From positions 248,001-312,000 of the forward strand of contig NZ_SRRU01000002.1 of assembly GCF_004784465.1 (NCBI RefSeq): a stretch of DNA of 64,000 nucleotides, given 5' to 3'. Source of the DNA: Streptomyces griseoluteus (GTDB lineage Bacteria > Actinomycetota > Actinomycetes > Streptomycetales > Streptomycetaceae). The notes beneath the pieces were generated by a model. The model was not told the origin of the DNA. It worked only from the letters and a program-made list of their open reading frames with translations, and made no database searches. Positions 34,284-43,459 of this stretch are shown here, in pieces; the stretch's first letter is position 1; each line of letters starts with the position of its first letter. The position numbers and the translations under genes were made by a program.

Positions 34284-36206
34284 TCAGTGCAGCCCGTTGA
34301 TCTTCCGGCCGCCCTCCAGGGTGCCCGTCAACTGCGCCCGGGCACCCCGCTCCGCCTTCGCCACCAGCAACTGGCCCTGGCCGGACGCGGTCACCCCGCC
34401 CGAGGACCGGATCGAGGTCACGCCCCGGCTGCCCGCCGCCAGCAGGTACCAGTGGCCGCCGCTTGACTTCCACAGCACCCCGGCCAGCACGTGCGGATCG
34501 CGCGGCCCGCACGCCGTGGTGTCGGTGCCCCTGGCCACCACCGCCCCGGCCGGGCCGCCCGGCGTACGGAACTGGGCCAGCGCGGCCGTGCCGTCGCCGC
34601 GCCAGGTCTCGGCCCGCGTGCACACCCATTGCCCGTCGCCGCTCGCGTCCGGCAGCGGCTGCTCGGCGAACGCCCACGCGTTCACCCCGCGCACTCCGGC
34701 CGCCCGCTCGGCCGCCAGCGAGCAGGCGAACGGCGCCCAGGCGCGCAGCCCTTCGGCCCCGGTAGCCTCACCGGTCGACCCCGGCCGGCCCGCGGTGAGG
34801 TGGGCGGGCACCAGCTCGCCCAGGTCGCTGGAGAGCTGGGTGCCGGAGCCGTCCGTCAGCTGGAGCACGGTCCAGGAGGTGCAGTCGCCCGCCCGCAGCG
34901 CGGGGCTGTCCAGCGGGGAGGTGACCCCGTCGGTCAGGGTGAGCGCGGTCGGCGCCGACTCCGGCCTGGTCAGGTCCCGCCCGGCGGCCTTCTTCACCCA
35001 AGGGGCGGTCAGATAGCGGACGTTGCCGTCGGAGCGGCCGAGCACCAGCGCGCTCGCCTCGGCGCCGGTCGCGCCGTCCACGCGGGCGAAGTCGAGGGCC
35101 GCGCCCTCGGTGCCGTCCCTCGGCTCGGCGTAGCGGGCGATGCGCAGACCGTCGTAGAGGATCACCACGCGGGCCGCGTCCACATCGCCCGCGTACAGGA
35201 GCTGGGGCGGTCCGGCGGGGCCGCCGGTGAAGGTGCCGGGGGTGGCCGAGACGCGGACCGTGGCGCCGGGGCGGGCCCAGACCGCCAGCGCCCGGCGCAG
35301 CAGGCCGTCGTCGCCGGTGAGCGGGCCGCGCGCGGGCCAGACGGAGAAGTCGGTACGGGCCGAGGTCCGCCACGCGGCCGGGGCCACCCGCCGCACCTTG
35401 GCGGGGTCGAGCGCGGCCACCGCGGCCGGGTTCTCCGCGTACGCGGGGGCCGCGGCGCCGTCCGGGCCCCAGCCGCCGCCGGGCAGCGCGACCAGTACAC
35501 AGGCCACCGCGAGCGCGGCGGCCGCGGCCACCGCCGCCTTGGTGTGCTGGCGGCGGCGCATCAGATCGGTGGGCCGGGCCTGGAGCGAGCAGGCGTCGAA
35601 CTCGGGGGAGGCGAGCAGCGCGTACTGCGCGGGCACGCCGTTCGCCCCGGCCAGCGCGGACTCGGTGCGGGTGACCCCGGCGGCCTTGAGGATCTTGCGC
35701 ACGTCGTCGTCCGCCAGCCCCTCCAGGCCGCGCAGGACATAGGCGGCGCGAGCCGGGCCGGGGAGGGCCGACAGCTTCTGGTCCAGGGCGAGTTCGTCGG
35801 CGCCGCCGGAGCGCGGGAAGAGTCTGAGGCCCCACACCTGGGGGAGCGGAGCCGGGAGCTGGGACAGCTTGGGGAGTCCCTTGCGCGGCTCGGACGCCTC
35901 CAGCGCGCTGCGCAGCACCCGGAGCCGGACGAAGTCGTAGCCGGGGTCGCCGTCCCGGCCGGCCGACTGGGCCGGGATCAGGGCGCGCTGCTTGCGGCCG
36001 CGCGGGAGGGCGCGCTGGGCGAGGGCGTGTGCGGTCAGGACCCGGCGCTTCCGGCCGAGAGCGGGCGGGAGCACCAGGTAGGCGAGCCGGACCAGCCGGG
36101 GATAGTGCTCGACGAGCGCGGCCTCGGCCCGGCCGACGTCGACGGCCGGGTCCTGGTTCCGGGAGGAGGCGGGTGCGTGACGCTGGGCTACTTCCTGTGA
36201 CTGCAC
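34284..36206 (-). CDS. Sigma-like cytoplasmic domain joined by one TM helix to an extracytoplasmic domain
   Basis: 640 residues. Residues 28-66 (EAALVEHYPRLVRLAYLVLP) and 141-185 (LDQKLSALPGPARAAYVLRG, LADDDVRKILKAAGV) look like diverged ECF sigma region 2 and region 4, linked by a basic stretch. A TM helix at about 224-241 follows, then a secreted domain of about 400 residues with four widely spaced Cys. I know of similar unnamed proteins in Streptomyces but no function. The sigma likeness is by eye only. GTG at 36206 lacks a good ribosome site. It lies 61 bp downstream of the TPR gene and may be co-transcribed with it. Confidence 0.8.
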   Translation of the reverse strand: MQSQEVAQRHAPASSRNQDPAVDVGRAEAALVEHYPRLVRLAYLVLPPALGRKRRVLTAHALAQRALPRGRKQRALIPAQSAGRDGDPGYDFVRLRVLRSALEASEPRKGLPKLSQLPAPLPQVWGLRLFPRSGGADELALDQKLSALPGPARAAYVLRGLEGLADDDVRKILKAAGVTRTESALAGANGVPAQYALLASPEFDACSLQARPTDLMRRRQHTKAAVAAAAALAVACVLVALPGGGWGPDGAAAPAYAENPAAVAALDPAKVRRVAPAAWRTSARTDFSVWPARGPLTGDDGLLRRALAVWARPGATVRVSATPGTFTGGPAGPPQLLYAGDVDAARVVILYDGLRIARYAEPRDGTEGAALDFARVDGATGAEASALVLGRSDGNVRYLTAPWVKKAAGRDLTRPESAPTALTLTDGVTSPLDSPALRAGDCTSWTVLQLTDGSGTQLSSDLGELVPAHLTAGRPGSTGEATGAEGLRAWAPFACSLAAERAAGVRGVNAWAFAEQPLPDASGDGQWVCTRAETWRGDGTAALAQFRTPGGPAGAVVARGTDTTACGPRDPHVLAGVLWKSSGGHWYLLAAGSRGVTSIRSSGGVTASGQGQLLVAKAERGARAQLTGTLEGGRKINGLH

Positions 36207-36267
36207 ATCGGGGAGAACGAGCGAGACGGGCGTAGGTCACCGCCGCACGGGTGATGTGCGGCCCCGA

Positions 36268-36774
36268 TCAGGCCGGTTCGGTCAGCAGACGGGCGTAGTT
36301 CGCCATCGACCGCTGATAGCGGGGGAGATGGGGGGCCAGCGCGCCGAGCACCAGCGAGAGCCCCTCGCGGTCCCGGCCCAGGCTGGACAGGCACAGCGCC
36401 AGACAAGCCCGTACCGCGTCGTTCAACTCGTCCGGGGGCGCGTCCAGTTCGGGGGTGAGCAGAGCGACACCCTCCTCCGCGTGACCGATGTTGCGGAGCG
36501 AGCTGGCCAGCTGGATCTTCGTCCGGCGGGCCTTGTACGGGTTCGCCTCCGTCAGGCCGTTGTCCAGGGCCGCGCGGTACAGCCCCACCGCCTCGGCCGA
36601 GTGACCGGTCGAGTCGAAGGCGCAGGCCCGCTCGAACAGGCCCAGCGGGTGGTCCTCGGGCAACTCGTCGGCCAGCTTGTCGATCACGGCACGGAAGCCC
36701 GCCGCGTCGTCCTCCGGCCAGGTGTCCCAGGTGGCCCAGGCGGCCGCCACCCGCTCTTCCCAGTCTTGGCCCAT
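36268..36774 (-). CDS. Tetratricopeptide-repeat protein
   Basis: 168 residues, soluble, all-helical, with TPR-like pairs (LGLFERACAFDSTGHSAEAV, RTKIQLASSLRNIGHAEEGV, VRACLALCLSSLGRDREGL). This is a common actinobacterial TPR family of unknown partner. ATG at 36774 starts MGQDWEERVAAAW; earlier in-frame starts run through the divergent lipoprotein gene. It is the first gene ahead of the sigma-like membrane protein. Confidence 0.85.
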   Translation of the reverse strand: MGQDWEERVAAAWATWDTWPEDDAAGFRAVIDKLADELPEDHPLGLFERACAFDSTGHSAEAVGLYRAALDNGLTEANPYKARRTKIQLASSLRNIGHAEEGVALLTPELDAPPDELNDAVRACLALCLSSLGRDREGLSLVLGALAPHLPRYQRSMANYARLLTEPA

Positions 36775-36898
36775 CGGACCACTCTGGCAGGCACCGGGCG
36801 TACGGATCGAGGTATTTGAGCATGTCCGGCCTCGCAGCCGTACCCGTTGCGAGGGCTCGGGTGCGGGATGCCCGATCCCACCAGGACCGGAGGAACGG

Positions 36899-37306
36899 AT
36901 GAGGATGACCAGCGCGGTGCTCGTGGGCGCCGTGGTGCTGACGCTGGCGGGCTGCGGCGCGGACCAGGACGACACCGCCAAGGTGCCGGCCACCGCGACC
37001 GGCAGTCTGGAGAGCCTGGCCGCCGAGGTGAAGTGCCGCCCGGACATGCAGACCGACGCCGACGAGATCCGCCAGGCGCTCTGCAAGAACGCCGACGGAA
37101 AGTTCGTCCTGGCCACCTTCGCCACCGACCGGGGCCAGCGCGAGTGGATCAACGACGCGAAGGACTACGGCGGTCACTACCTCGTCGGCCGCAAGTGGGT
37201 CGCGGTGGGCGACGACGGCGTGGTCAACGCCCTGCGCGGCACGCTCGGCGGCGAGGTGGAGGTGGGCACCGACCACAGCGGGCACGGGGCGAAGCACTCC
37301 GGCTGA
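36899..37306 (+). CDS. Small secreted lipoprotein
   Basis: 135 residues with a lipoprotein signal and lipobox LAGC (Cys19), then a small domain with two further Cys (EVKCRP and ALCKN) that probably form a disulfide. No family recognised. GGAGG lies 6 nt before ATG 36899; ATG 36905 is also in frame. Divergent from the TPR gene, with a strong terminator after it. Confidence 0.85.
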   Translation: MRMTSAVLVGAVVLTLAGCGADQDDTAKVPATATGSLESLAAEVKCRPDMQTDADEIRQALCKNADGKFVLATFATDRGQREWINDAKDYGGHYLVGRKWVAVGDDGVVNALRGTLGGEVEVGTDHSGHGAKHSG

Positions 37307-37323
37307 CGCGGTGGGCACACGGC

Positions 37324-37361
37324 GAAGGCCGGTGACGGGAAGCCTCCCGTCACCGGCCTTC
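37324..37361. terminator. Strong bidirectional terminator
   Basis: A perfect 17-bp stem (arms 37324-37340 and 37345-37361) with a 4-nt loop, 17 nt past the lipoprotein stop and 65 nt past the DUF1996 gene stop on the other strand. A weaker GTGATCC/GGATCAC pair follows at about 37366-37402. Confidence 0.9.
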
Positions 37362-37426
37362 TGTCGTGATCCCCTGAGGAGGGGGGGTCTTCAGAGGATC
37401 ACGAGCTGTGGATCACCTGCCGTGGA

Positions 37427-38992
37427 TCACGAGCAGTTCTGGCCGCGGTTCACACAGTTGGCGATCTTGTTGGCGAGACCGTTCTTCGTGATGGCGATGA
37501 AGTCGTCGTGGTCGGTGGAGGGCTTGTGGAGCTGCTCCGGGAAACCGTCCACCGCGTAGGCGTTCTTCACCTGGCCGTTCTCGATGGTGGGCGGCTTGAT
37601 GTCGTACACCAGCCGCATGGTGAGCTGCGGAATGGCCTTGAAGCCGTTCTGGCAGTTGCCATTGGCGTCGGCGAACGCCACGTGGGTGCGGTGGTTGGCG
37701 CTGTCGGCGTTCTGGCCGTCCCAGCAGCTCTGGAAGGCGAAGGAACGGACGACCTTGCTGCCCTGGGGGCAGATCGGGTACTGCTCGGTGAGCTGGACCT
37801 TGTTCTCGAACCCGGTGCAGCTCCAGTGCGCGTTGGCGTTGGCCAGACCGTTGGTGGTGGTCTTCGCGTCACCGGTGATGATCCGCAGGAACTGCGGCAT
37901 CGCCACGACCTTGCCGGTGGGGCTGCCGACGTACTTGATCTGCGCCTGGACCGGCGTCAGGATCTTGCCGACGTTGCCCTCCTTGCCGCCGCCGTCGTTG
38001 TTCTGGTCGAAGTCCTGCGAACCGTCCTGGACGCGGACGACCGGCCAGTAGTACGACGACAGGTCGTTCTTGTTCTGGCAGCTCGAACCGCCCTGGAGGA
38101 ACGTGTCGTTGCTGGCGAACGCGTCGATCTTCTGGTTGCCGACGTAGTCGTGCAGGTGGTGCGCGCCGTTCTTCACACCGGGCGCCACGATGACGTTGTC
38201 GGTGTTGTGGTTCTTGTTGGTGTTGACGCCGCAGCGCGTGGTGAAGGTGCCCCGCGAGGCGTTGCCGGTCTGGCGCGGCTTGGCCTGCACGTTCGGCTGG
38301 GCCTTGGTGATGTCGACGAAGTCGGCCGCGACGGGGCCGTTGCCGGCCTGGCCGCCGATGTTGCCGCCCTGCTGACCGCCGTTGCCCTGGCCGCCCTGCT
38401 GCTGACCGCCACCCTGCTGCTGGCCACCGTTGTTCTGGCCGCCGCCCTGCTGCTGGCCGCCCTGCTGCTGACCGCCGGTCTGGCCGCCCTGCTGGCCGCC
38501 GGCGTTGGTCTGGTCGGCCGGGGTGCCGGTGCAGTTGGCCAGCGTGTCCAGGTCACCCGGGGCGGTGCCGCCCACGCGGGTGATCTCCAGCTTGATCCGG
38601 TCCAGGATGTTCTGGCGGCGCTCCTTGAGCGGCTGCAGGATGCTGTTCTGGACGAAGCTCGCGTCCCGGGTCTGCGCGTCCCGCGTGGTCGCCAGGCGCT
38701 GGTAGGCCTCGGTGATCTGCCGGTCCAGGTTGGACAGTTCACCGGCGACGTCGGTACGGGCCTTGTCCGGCACGTTGGTCAGCTTCTGGCCGACGTCCGG
38801 GCAGGAGATCGTGGCGACCTGCGCGGACGTGGCCTTGGTGCGATTGCCTCCCCACGCGTCATTGTTCGACTCGTGAGCCGAGGCGTAGAAGTTCGCCCAG
38901 ATCAGCCCGCCCCCGCCGAGCGCTAGGGCCGCCGATGCGGCGGTGACCTTCACGGCCAGCGGCGAGCGGCGTTTACGTATGTTGCGTCCCAT
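37427..38992 (-). CDS. Secreted DUF1996 protein with a Gln/Gly-rich linker
   Basis: 521 residues. A basic start and hydrophobic signal (about 15-35, [17 protein letters not shown]), an N-terminal helical domain bounded by two Cys (about 60-150), a low-complexity QQGG-repeat linker (about 160-205), then DUF1996 with [17 protein letters not shown] and [11 protein letters not shown]1996 occurs in secreted fungal and actinobacterial proteins and is suspected to act on or bind glycans, unproven. ATG at 38992 has AGAGGAG 5 nt upstream. It shares its plan with the secreted protein at 42649-43362. Confidence 0.9.
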   Translation of the reverse strand: MGRNIRKRRSPLAVKVTAASAALALGGGGLIWANFYASAHESNNDAWGGNRTKATSAQVATISCPDVGQKLTNVPDKARTDVAGELSNLDRQITEAYQRLATTRDAQTRDASFVQNSILQPLKERRQNILDRIKLEITRVGGTAPGDLDTLANCTGTPADQTNAGGQQGGQTGGQQQGGQQQGGGQNNGGQQQGGGQQQGGQGNGGQQGGNIGGQAGNGPVAADFVDITKAQPNVQAKPRQTGNASRGTFTTRCGVNTNKNHNTDNVIVAPGVKNGAHHLHDYVGNQKIDAFASNDTFLQGGSSCQNKNDLSSYYWPVVRVQDGSQDFDQNNDGGGKEGNVGKILTPVQAQIKYVGSPTGKVVAMPQFLRIITGDAKTTTNGLANANAHWSCTGFENKVQLTEQYPICPQGSKVVRSFAFQSCWDGQNADSANHRTHVAFADANGNCQNGFKAIPQLTMRLVYDIKPPTIENGQVKNAYAVDGFPEQLHKPSTDHDDFIAITKNGLANKIANCVNRGQNCS

Positions 38993-39111
38993 GGAACTCC
39001 TCTGACTTCCTTGCGGGGCAGCTTCGAGGCGCCCGACAGGAGTGAAGCGGCGCCCTTCCATACGCACGCCGCCCCAGAGGTGTTCACCGGTCTCACAAAT
39101 ATTTCCCAGGT

Positions 39112-40158
39112 CTACCCGCGTTCGACGGGTGAAATGCCTTCTGAACTGCGGGAGTTGGAATTCGCTGCGAGTGCGGCCGCCTCCTTCTCCGGATCGACAC
39201 CCGGCGCCTTGCGGCCCGGCCGCAAGGGCACCTGCCCACCGATCGAGGTGAGCCAGCGCCAGGTGTCGGCGACCGTCTCGTCCACCGGCCGGCAGCGCAG
39301 CCCGGTGGCCAGCGCCCGCGAGACGTCCCCCCGGTGCACACAGGCCAGCTCGCCGTCCGGCGGCGCCCAGACGGGCAGCTCGGTCCACGGCTCGATCCCG
39401 GCCGCGAGGATCGTCGCGGGGTCGGTCCAGCGCAGCCCGGCGGCCGAGCCGGTGACCTCCCGGCACCGCTCCAGCAGCTCGCCCATGGTGGTGTGGCCCG
39501 GCGCGCTCGCCAGGTCGTACGGCCCGTTCAGCCCCTTGTCCAGCGCGCTCAGCAGCCAGTCGGCCAGGTCGCGGGCGTCGATGTACTGGATCGGCATGTC
39601 GCGCGGACCCGGTGCCAGCACCTCGCCGCCGCGCGCGATCCGGGTCAGCCAGTAGGGGAGCCGGCCGACGTTCTCGTACGGGCCGAGGATCAGGCCGGCC
39701 CGGACCAGCAGGGCGCGGTCGGGGCCGAAGGTGTCCAGGACGGCCAGCTCGCCGCCCCGCTTGTCGGCCGCGTAGTCGGTGGCGTCCGCGTCGGCGGCGC
39801 CCTCCACCAGGGGGCCCTCCTCGGCGAGGCCGCCCAGGGTGGGCCAGGGCCAGGTGTAGACGGAGCGGGTGGATATGTAGGCGTACCGCTCGACGCGGTC
39901 CTTCAGGAGGCGGGCCGTGTCCAGCACGGTCTTCGGCGCGCCCGCCCAGGTGTCCACGACGGCGTCCCAGCGGGTGTCGTCGGCGGTGAGCGCGGCCAGA
40001 CCCTCGGGGGAGGTGCGGTCACCGTGCAACGACCTGACGTCCGGCGGGGGCTGGCGGTTGCCGCGGTTGAACGCGGTCACCTCCCAGCCCCGCTCCAGCG
40101 CGGCCTCCACAACGGCCCGGCCCACGAACTCGGTTCCGCCCAGCACGAGTAGCTTCAT
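39112..40158 (-). CDS. NAD-dependent epimerase/SDR family oxidoreductase
   Basis: 348 residues, an extended Rossmann fold with the nucleotide motif GGTEFVG (residues 7-13) and the SDR region YISTRSVY; YxxxK appears as YAADKRGGE. The extended C-terminus ([22 protein letters not shown]) matches Streptomyces reductases often labelled mRNA-binding or isoflavone-reductase-like. Substrate unknown. ATG at 40158 is set by the Rossmann start [11 protein letters not shown]. The C-terminal 30 residues are charged and disordered. Confidence 0.87.
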   Translation of the reverse strand: MKLLVLGGTEFVGRAVVEAALERGWEVTAFNRGNRQPPPDVRSLHGDRTSPEGLAALTADDTRWDAVVDTWAGAPKTVLDTARLLKDRVERYAYISTRSVYTWPWPTLGGLAEEGPLVEGAADADATDYAADKRGGELAVLDTFGPDRALLVRAGLILGPYENVGRLPYWLTRIARGGEVLAPGPRDMPIQYIDARDLADWLLSALDKGLNGPYDLASAPGHTTMGELLERCREVTGSAAGLRWTDPATILAAGIEPWTELPVWAPPDGELACVHRGDVSRALATGLRCRPVDETVADTWRWLTSIGGQVPLRPGRKAPGVDPEKEAAALAANSNSRSSEGISPVERG

Positions 40159-40219
40159 GCCGGGGATCATGCCCGGAGCGGACGCGGGCGGCACGCGCGT
40201 CCGCTCAGAGCAGATCGGC

Positions 40220-40822
40220 TCAACCGGCCGACGGGGGCGTGTACTTGTAGCCGACCCGGCGCACGGTCTGGATGGCGTGCCGGTACTGGGCACCCAGCTT
40301 CCGGCGCAGCCGGGCGATGTGCACGTCGACGGTACGGCCGTCGCCGACATGGCCGTATCCCCAGACAGTGGTGACCAGCTGGTCGCGGGTGTGCACCCGG
40401 TGCGGGTGCGCCACCAGATGGGCGAGCAACTCGAACTCCAGGTAGGTCAGGTCGAGTTCACGGCCGTTCACATGGGCGATCCGGCGTACGGCGTCGATCC
40501 GCACCACCGGCTCGGGGGCGGGCTCGGCCGGGGCGGGGACGGCCACCGGGGCGAAGGGCGGGCGCTGGTCGGCGGGGACCAGGACCAGGTAGCCGACCAT
40601 CGGCGGGCGGCCGGGGAGGTCGGGCAGGGTGTGCGGCGGGGCGGGCAGCCAGGTGGCGCCGGGCGGCAGCAGGTCCGCCACGGTCTCCGCGACGCCGGGG
40701 GAGGGCAGATGCCACTCCTCGTCCCGGTCGACGGCGCGCAGCCGGTGCCGGGGCCCCCCGGCCGGGGCGGCGGGGCGGTCGGTGAGGGTGGTGGCGGTGG
40801 ACTGAGGACGGTGGGTCGCCAT
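40220..40822 (-). CDS. glnRII: OmpR-type winged-helix regulator without receiver domain, probable GlnRII
   Basis: 200 residues. The N-terminal half (1-110) is Pro-rich and lacks the aspartate-bearing receiver fold; the C-terminal half is a clear OmpR/PhoB winged helix (LTYLEFELLAHLVAHPHRVH, DGRTVDVHIARLRRKLG, TVRRVGYKY). In S. coelicolor the GlnR paralogue GlnRII is encoded just beside glnII and binds the same GlnR boxes; position 440 bp upstream of glnII on the same strand suggests this is that gene. The winged helix resembles GlnR, but I did not align them. Name moderately sure. Confidence 0.8.
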   Translation of the reverse strand: MATHRPQSTATTLTDRPAAPAGGPRHRLRAVDRDEEWHLPSPGVAETVADLLPPGATWLPAPPHTLPDLPGRPPMVGYLVLVPADQRPPFAPVAVPAPAEPAPEPVVRIDAVRRIAHVNGRELDLTYLEFELLAHLVAHPHRVHTRDQLVTTVWGYGHVGDGRTVDVHIARLRRKLGAQYRHAIQTVRRVGYKYTPPSAG

Positions 40823-40980
40823 GAGAGGTCAGCTCTTTCGCGCGAGGAGTGTCGTCGGGCGAGGCGGCGTCCCTGACTGTGGTCGGGCGCACGCCTGGGG
40901 GACGTTCGTCGTGACGCGCTGGCCGGAGGCCGGGTAGTCCGTGGTGCCGGTGGTGTACGGCGCTCAGGGATCTACGGTGC

Positions 40981-41103
40981 TCAGAGGGCTCGCGCGGTGG
41001 CCGCGCGGCAACACACTCGGTCGAAGTCGTCGTGCTGACGGGAAGGCCAGAACGGCTCCAGGTCCTCACGACCCGTAGCTACGAAGTTCTGGATGCCGAC
41101 CAT
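40981..41103 (-). CDS. Possible leader peptide (40 aa) upstream of the GlnRII-like gene
   Basis: ATG at 41103 opens a 40-codon frame whose centre, SRQHDDFDRVCCRAATARA, resembles the SRxHVDLxRVxSAxCR pattern of short Streptomyces leader peptides. No convincing ribosome site precedes it. The 436-bp gap between the regulator and glnII otherwise holds only the glnII terminator. Could act in cis on the downstream regulator; low certainty. Confidence 0.4.
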   Translation of the reverse strand: MVGIQNFVATGREDLEPFWPSRQHDDFDRVCCRAATARAL

Positions 41104-41210
41104 GGCCCCATTGAAGCAGACGCGGGCGCCGCGCAGGAGCCTTCTCTCACTCCTTGGACGCCTCCTCGACGCCTTCTTGGCCGAAACGCGCTGCCGGCCG
41201 GGGGTACGCC

Positions 41211-41245
41211 GAAGGGGCGCCCACCGGTTCGGCGGGCGCCCCTTC
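41211..41245 (-). terminator. glnII terminator
   Basis: GAAGGGGCGCCC (41211-41222) pairs with GGGCGCCCCTTC (41234-41245), 12 bp, 11-nt loop, 13 nt past the glnII stop. Confidence 0.85.
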
Positions 41246-41258
41246 CCGGCATGCGGGA

Positions 41259-42290
41259 TCAGACCTGGCCGGCCTTCTCCAGCGCGGCGCAGCAGGTGTC
41301 CACCAGCAGACGCGTCACCACGTACGGGTCGACGTTGGCGTTGGGACGGCGGTCCTCGATGTAGCCCTTACCGTCCTTCTCGACCTGCCACGGGATGCGG
41401 ACCGAGGCACCGCGGTCGGAGACGCCGTAGCTGTACTCGTTCCACGGGGCTGTCTCGTGCAGGCCGGTGAGGCGGTCGTCGATGCCGGCGCCGTAGTTCT
41501 TGACGTGATCCAGCGGCTTGGAGCCCTCGCCGAGCGACTCGCAGGCGGTGATGATCGCGTCGTAACCCTCGCGCATGGCCTTGGTGGAGAAGTTGGTGTG
41601 CGCGCCCGCGCCGTTCCAGTCGCCCTTGACCGGCTTGGGGTCCAGGGTGGCGGAGATGCCGAAGTCCTCGGCGGTGCGGTACAGCAGCCAGCGGGCCACC
41701 CAGAGCTGGTCGGAGACCTCCAGCGGGGCGAGCGGGCCGACCTGGAACTCCCACTGGCCGGGCATGACCTCGGCGTTGATGCCGGAGATGCCGAGACCGG
41801 CCTTGAGGCAGTTGTCCAGGTGGGCCTCGACGACGTCACGGCCGAAGATCTCGTCGGCGCCGACACCGCAGTAGTAGCCGCCCTGGGGGGCCGGGAAGCC
41901 GTTCTCCGGGAAGCCGAGCGGGCGGGTGCCGTCGAAGAAGGTGTACTCCTGCTCGATGCCGAAGATCGGCTCCTGGGCGCCGAAGCGCTCCTCGGCCTCG
42001 GCGAGCGCGGCACGGGTGTTGGACCTGTGCGGCGTCATGTCGATGTCGAGGACCTCGCACAGCACCAGGATGTCGTCGCCGCCGCGGATCGGGTCCGGGC
42101 AGGTGAAGACCGGCCTGAGCACCCGGTCGGAGGCGTGGCCCTCGGCCTGGTTGGTGGAGGAGCCGTCGAAGCCCCAGACCGGAAGCGCGTCGAGACCGGC
42201 CGGGGCACCCGTGATGATCTTCGTCTTGGAACGGAGCTTGGCCGTCGGCTGGGTGCCGTCGATCCAGATGTACTCGGCCTTGAAGGTCAC
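41259..42290 (-). CDS. glnII: Glutamine synthetase II (eukaryotic type)
   Basis: 343 residues. Makes glutamine from glutamate, ammonia and ATP in the cytosol; heat-labile GSII, not adenylylated. GSII signatures: WGFDGSSTNQAEGHASD, FGIEQEYTFFD, and KGDWNGAGAHTNFS. GTG at 42290 gives the known start (M)TFKAEYIWIDGTQPTAKLRS; the frame extends to 42401 through the promoter. A complete four-pentamer GlnR box lies about 100 bp upstream, so expression should rise under nitrogen limitation. Confidence 0.97.
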   Translation of the reverse strand: MTFKAEYIWIDGTQPTAKLRSKTKIITGAPAGLDALPVWGFDGSSTNQAEGHASDRVLRPVFTCPDPIRGGDDILVLCEVLDIDMTPHRSNTRAALAEAEERFGAQEPIFGIEQEYTFFDGTRPLGFPENGFPAPQGGYYCGVGADEIFGRDVVEAHLDNCLKAGLGISGINAEVMPGQWEFQVGPLAPLEVSDQLWVARWLLYRTAEDFGISATLDPKPVKGDWNGAGAHTNFSTKAMREGYDAIITACESLGEGSKPLDHVKNYGAGIDDRLTGLHETAPWNEYSYGVSDRGASVRIPWQVEKDGKGYIEDRRPNANVDPYVVTRLLVDTCCAALEKAGQV

Positions 42291-42388
42291 GGGGACACAT
42301 CCTTCGGGGTGGTTCGGGCGCAGACGAGGTGCCGCGACGCCGCGGCACGGACACCGCGTCGATATGTCCGGCAGCGTGCCAACAGCCG

Positions 42389-42426
42389 ATTTCCCGATCA
42401 TTGCCCGTATGTGAACCCCGTGTTAC
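42389..42426 (-). promoter_or_regulatory. GlnR box of glnII
   Basis: On the minus strand: GTAAC-N6-TTCAC-N6-GCAAT-N6-GAAAT, four pentamers at exact 6-nt spacing, as in the gTnAC-n6-GaAAC consensus for Streptomyces GlnR. The rest of the 358-bp gap to the next gene holds only a 7-bp hairpin (42536-42557). Confidence 0.85.
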
Positions 42427-42535
42427 CTAGGGGTTCTGTGTCGCGGCTCACCGTGGCCGGACATGACGGAGGCGGGGTCCGGGGGCGCCGCCTGTTCCTC
42501 CTGCGCGGGTGGGTGCGCAAGGCGGCGAGTCACGG

Positions 42536-42557
42536 ACCCCGCCCGTCGGTGCGGGGT
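42536..42557 (-). terminator. Candidate terminator of the secreted Q/G-linker protein
   Basis: ACCCCGC (42536-42542) and GCGGGGT (42551-42557) with an 8-nt loop, about 90 nt past the stop of the gene at 42649-43362. Modest stem. Confidence 0.4.
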
Positions 42558-42648
42558 GCGGGGTGTGGGAGACCGGGGAGCGACCCGGAGCCGACGTCAG
42601 GTCGGTCCGGGCCGTCGTCTCACCGGTTTCCGTTCACCTCGTGGCGCC

Positions 42649-43362
42649 TCACCCCACCTTCTCGATCACGGCACGGCGGATCAGGAACTTGCCCGGCTCC
42701 CGGACCTGCTCGAAGGCCGCGTTGTTGAGGAGGGCACAACTGCCGGACACCGAGGCGACCTTGACGGTCGTGGACTTGTTGTTGTCCAGGTTGGTGACCT
42801 TCAGCGTGGTCCCGATCGGGAACTGGTTGCTGGACGCGGCCGGGGCGCCGCCCTCGCCGGAGAGGGTGACGGTGGAGCCGTTGCAGACCTGCTGGCCGGA
42901 GGCGGCGGCGCCACCGCCGTTGCCCTGCGCGGGCGGGGCGCTCTGGGCGGGCGGAGCGCTCTGCCCGCCACCGGCCTGCTGCCCGCCACCGGCCTGCTGG
43001 CCCGCGCCCTGCTGGTTGCCCGCCTGGGAGTCCTGAGCCGACTCCCCAACGGTGCAGCCGGCGGCCTTCTGCTGGACCTTGATCTGCTCGATGACCGCCT
43101 CACGGTTGGCGATCCGGGCCGAGGACTGCGCGTCCGGGTTCGCCTTCTGGCCCTCGATGAACTTCTGGTTGTTACCGAGGGCGGTGGCGAACCCCTGGCA
43201 CACGGTCGAGTCCGCGGCGGACGACAGGGTCTTGGCGTCCTGCGGGCTCTGCGCCGCGTTCGAGGTGGTCGCCAGGGCGAAGGCCCCACCGCCCGCCACC
43301 GCGGCGGCGCTGACGAGCAGCGCGATCTTCTTCTTGGTGCCGAGACTTCTACTGCGCGACAT
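42649..43362 (-). CDS. Secreted protein with Gln/Gly/Pro-rich linker and C-terminal DPBB-like domain
   Basis: 237 residues: a signal peptide (KKKIALLVSAAAVAGGG, cleaved near ATTSNAA), an N-terminal helical segment bounded by two Cys (about 55-100, with NREAVIEQIKVQQKAAGC), a linker of GQQAGGGQ and SAPPAQ repeats (about 108-150), and a C-terminal beta domain with IGTTLKVTNLDNNKSTTVKV resembling the RlpA double-psi barrel. Probably cell-wall associated. GGAGG precedes the ATG. The plan parallels the DUF1996 protein at 37427-38992. Function unknown. Confidence 0.88.
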   Translation of the reverse strand: MSRSRSLGTKKKIALLVSAAAVAGGGAFALATTSNAAQSPQDAKTLSSAADSTVCQGFATALGNNQKFIEGQKANPDAQSSARIANREAVIEQIKVQQKAAGCTVGESAQDSQAGNQQGAGQQAGGGQQAGGGQSAPPAQSAPPAQGNGGGAAASGQQVCNGSTVTLSGEGGAPAASSNQFPIGTTLKVTNLDNNKSTTVKVASVSGSCALLNNAAFEQVREPGKFLIRRAVIEKVG

Positions 43363-43459
43363 CGGCGCCTCCAGGGGGGTAGGGGAGCGTACGCCGCTAT
43401 GTACGGGAGGCCCGGCCGCCGTGTCTCAACGGTGACACGCGTCGGATAAGTGAGCTACG

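Noticed and set aside
37366..37436. Repeated GTGGATCAC-like words near the DUF1996 stop
   Set aside because: Short, irregularly spaced and in a terminator region; no clear operator symmetry beyond a weak hairpin.
38340..38520. Short repeated GC-rich units that could look like a satellite or CRISPR-like array
   Set aside because: They are the in-frame codons of the Gln/Gly-rich linker of the DUF1996 protein.
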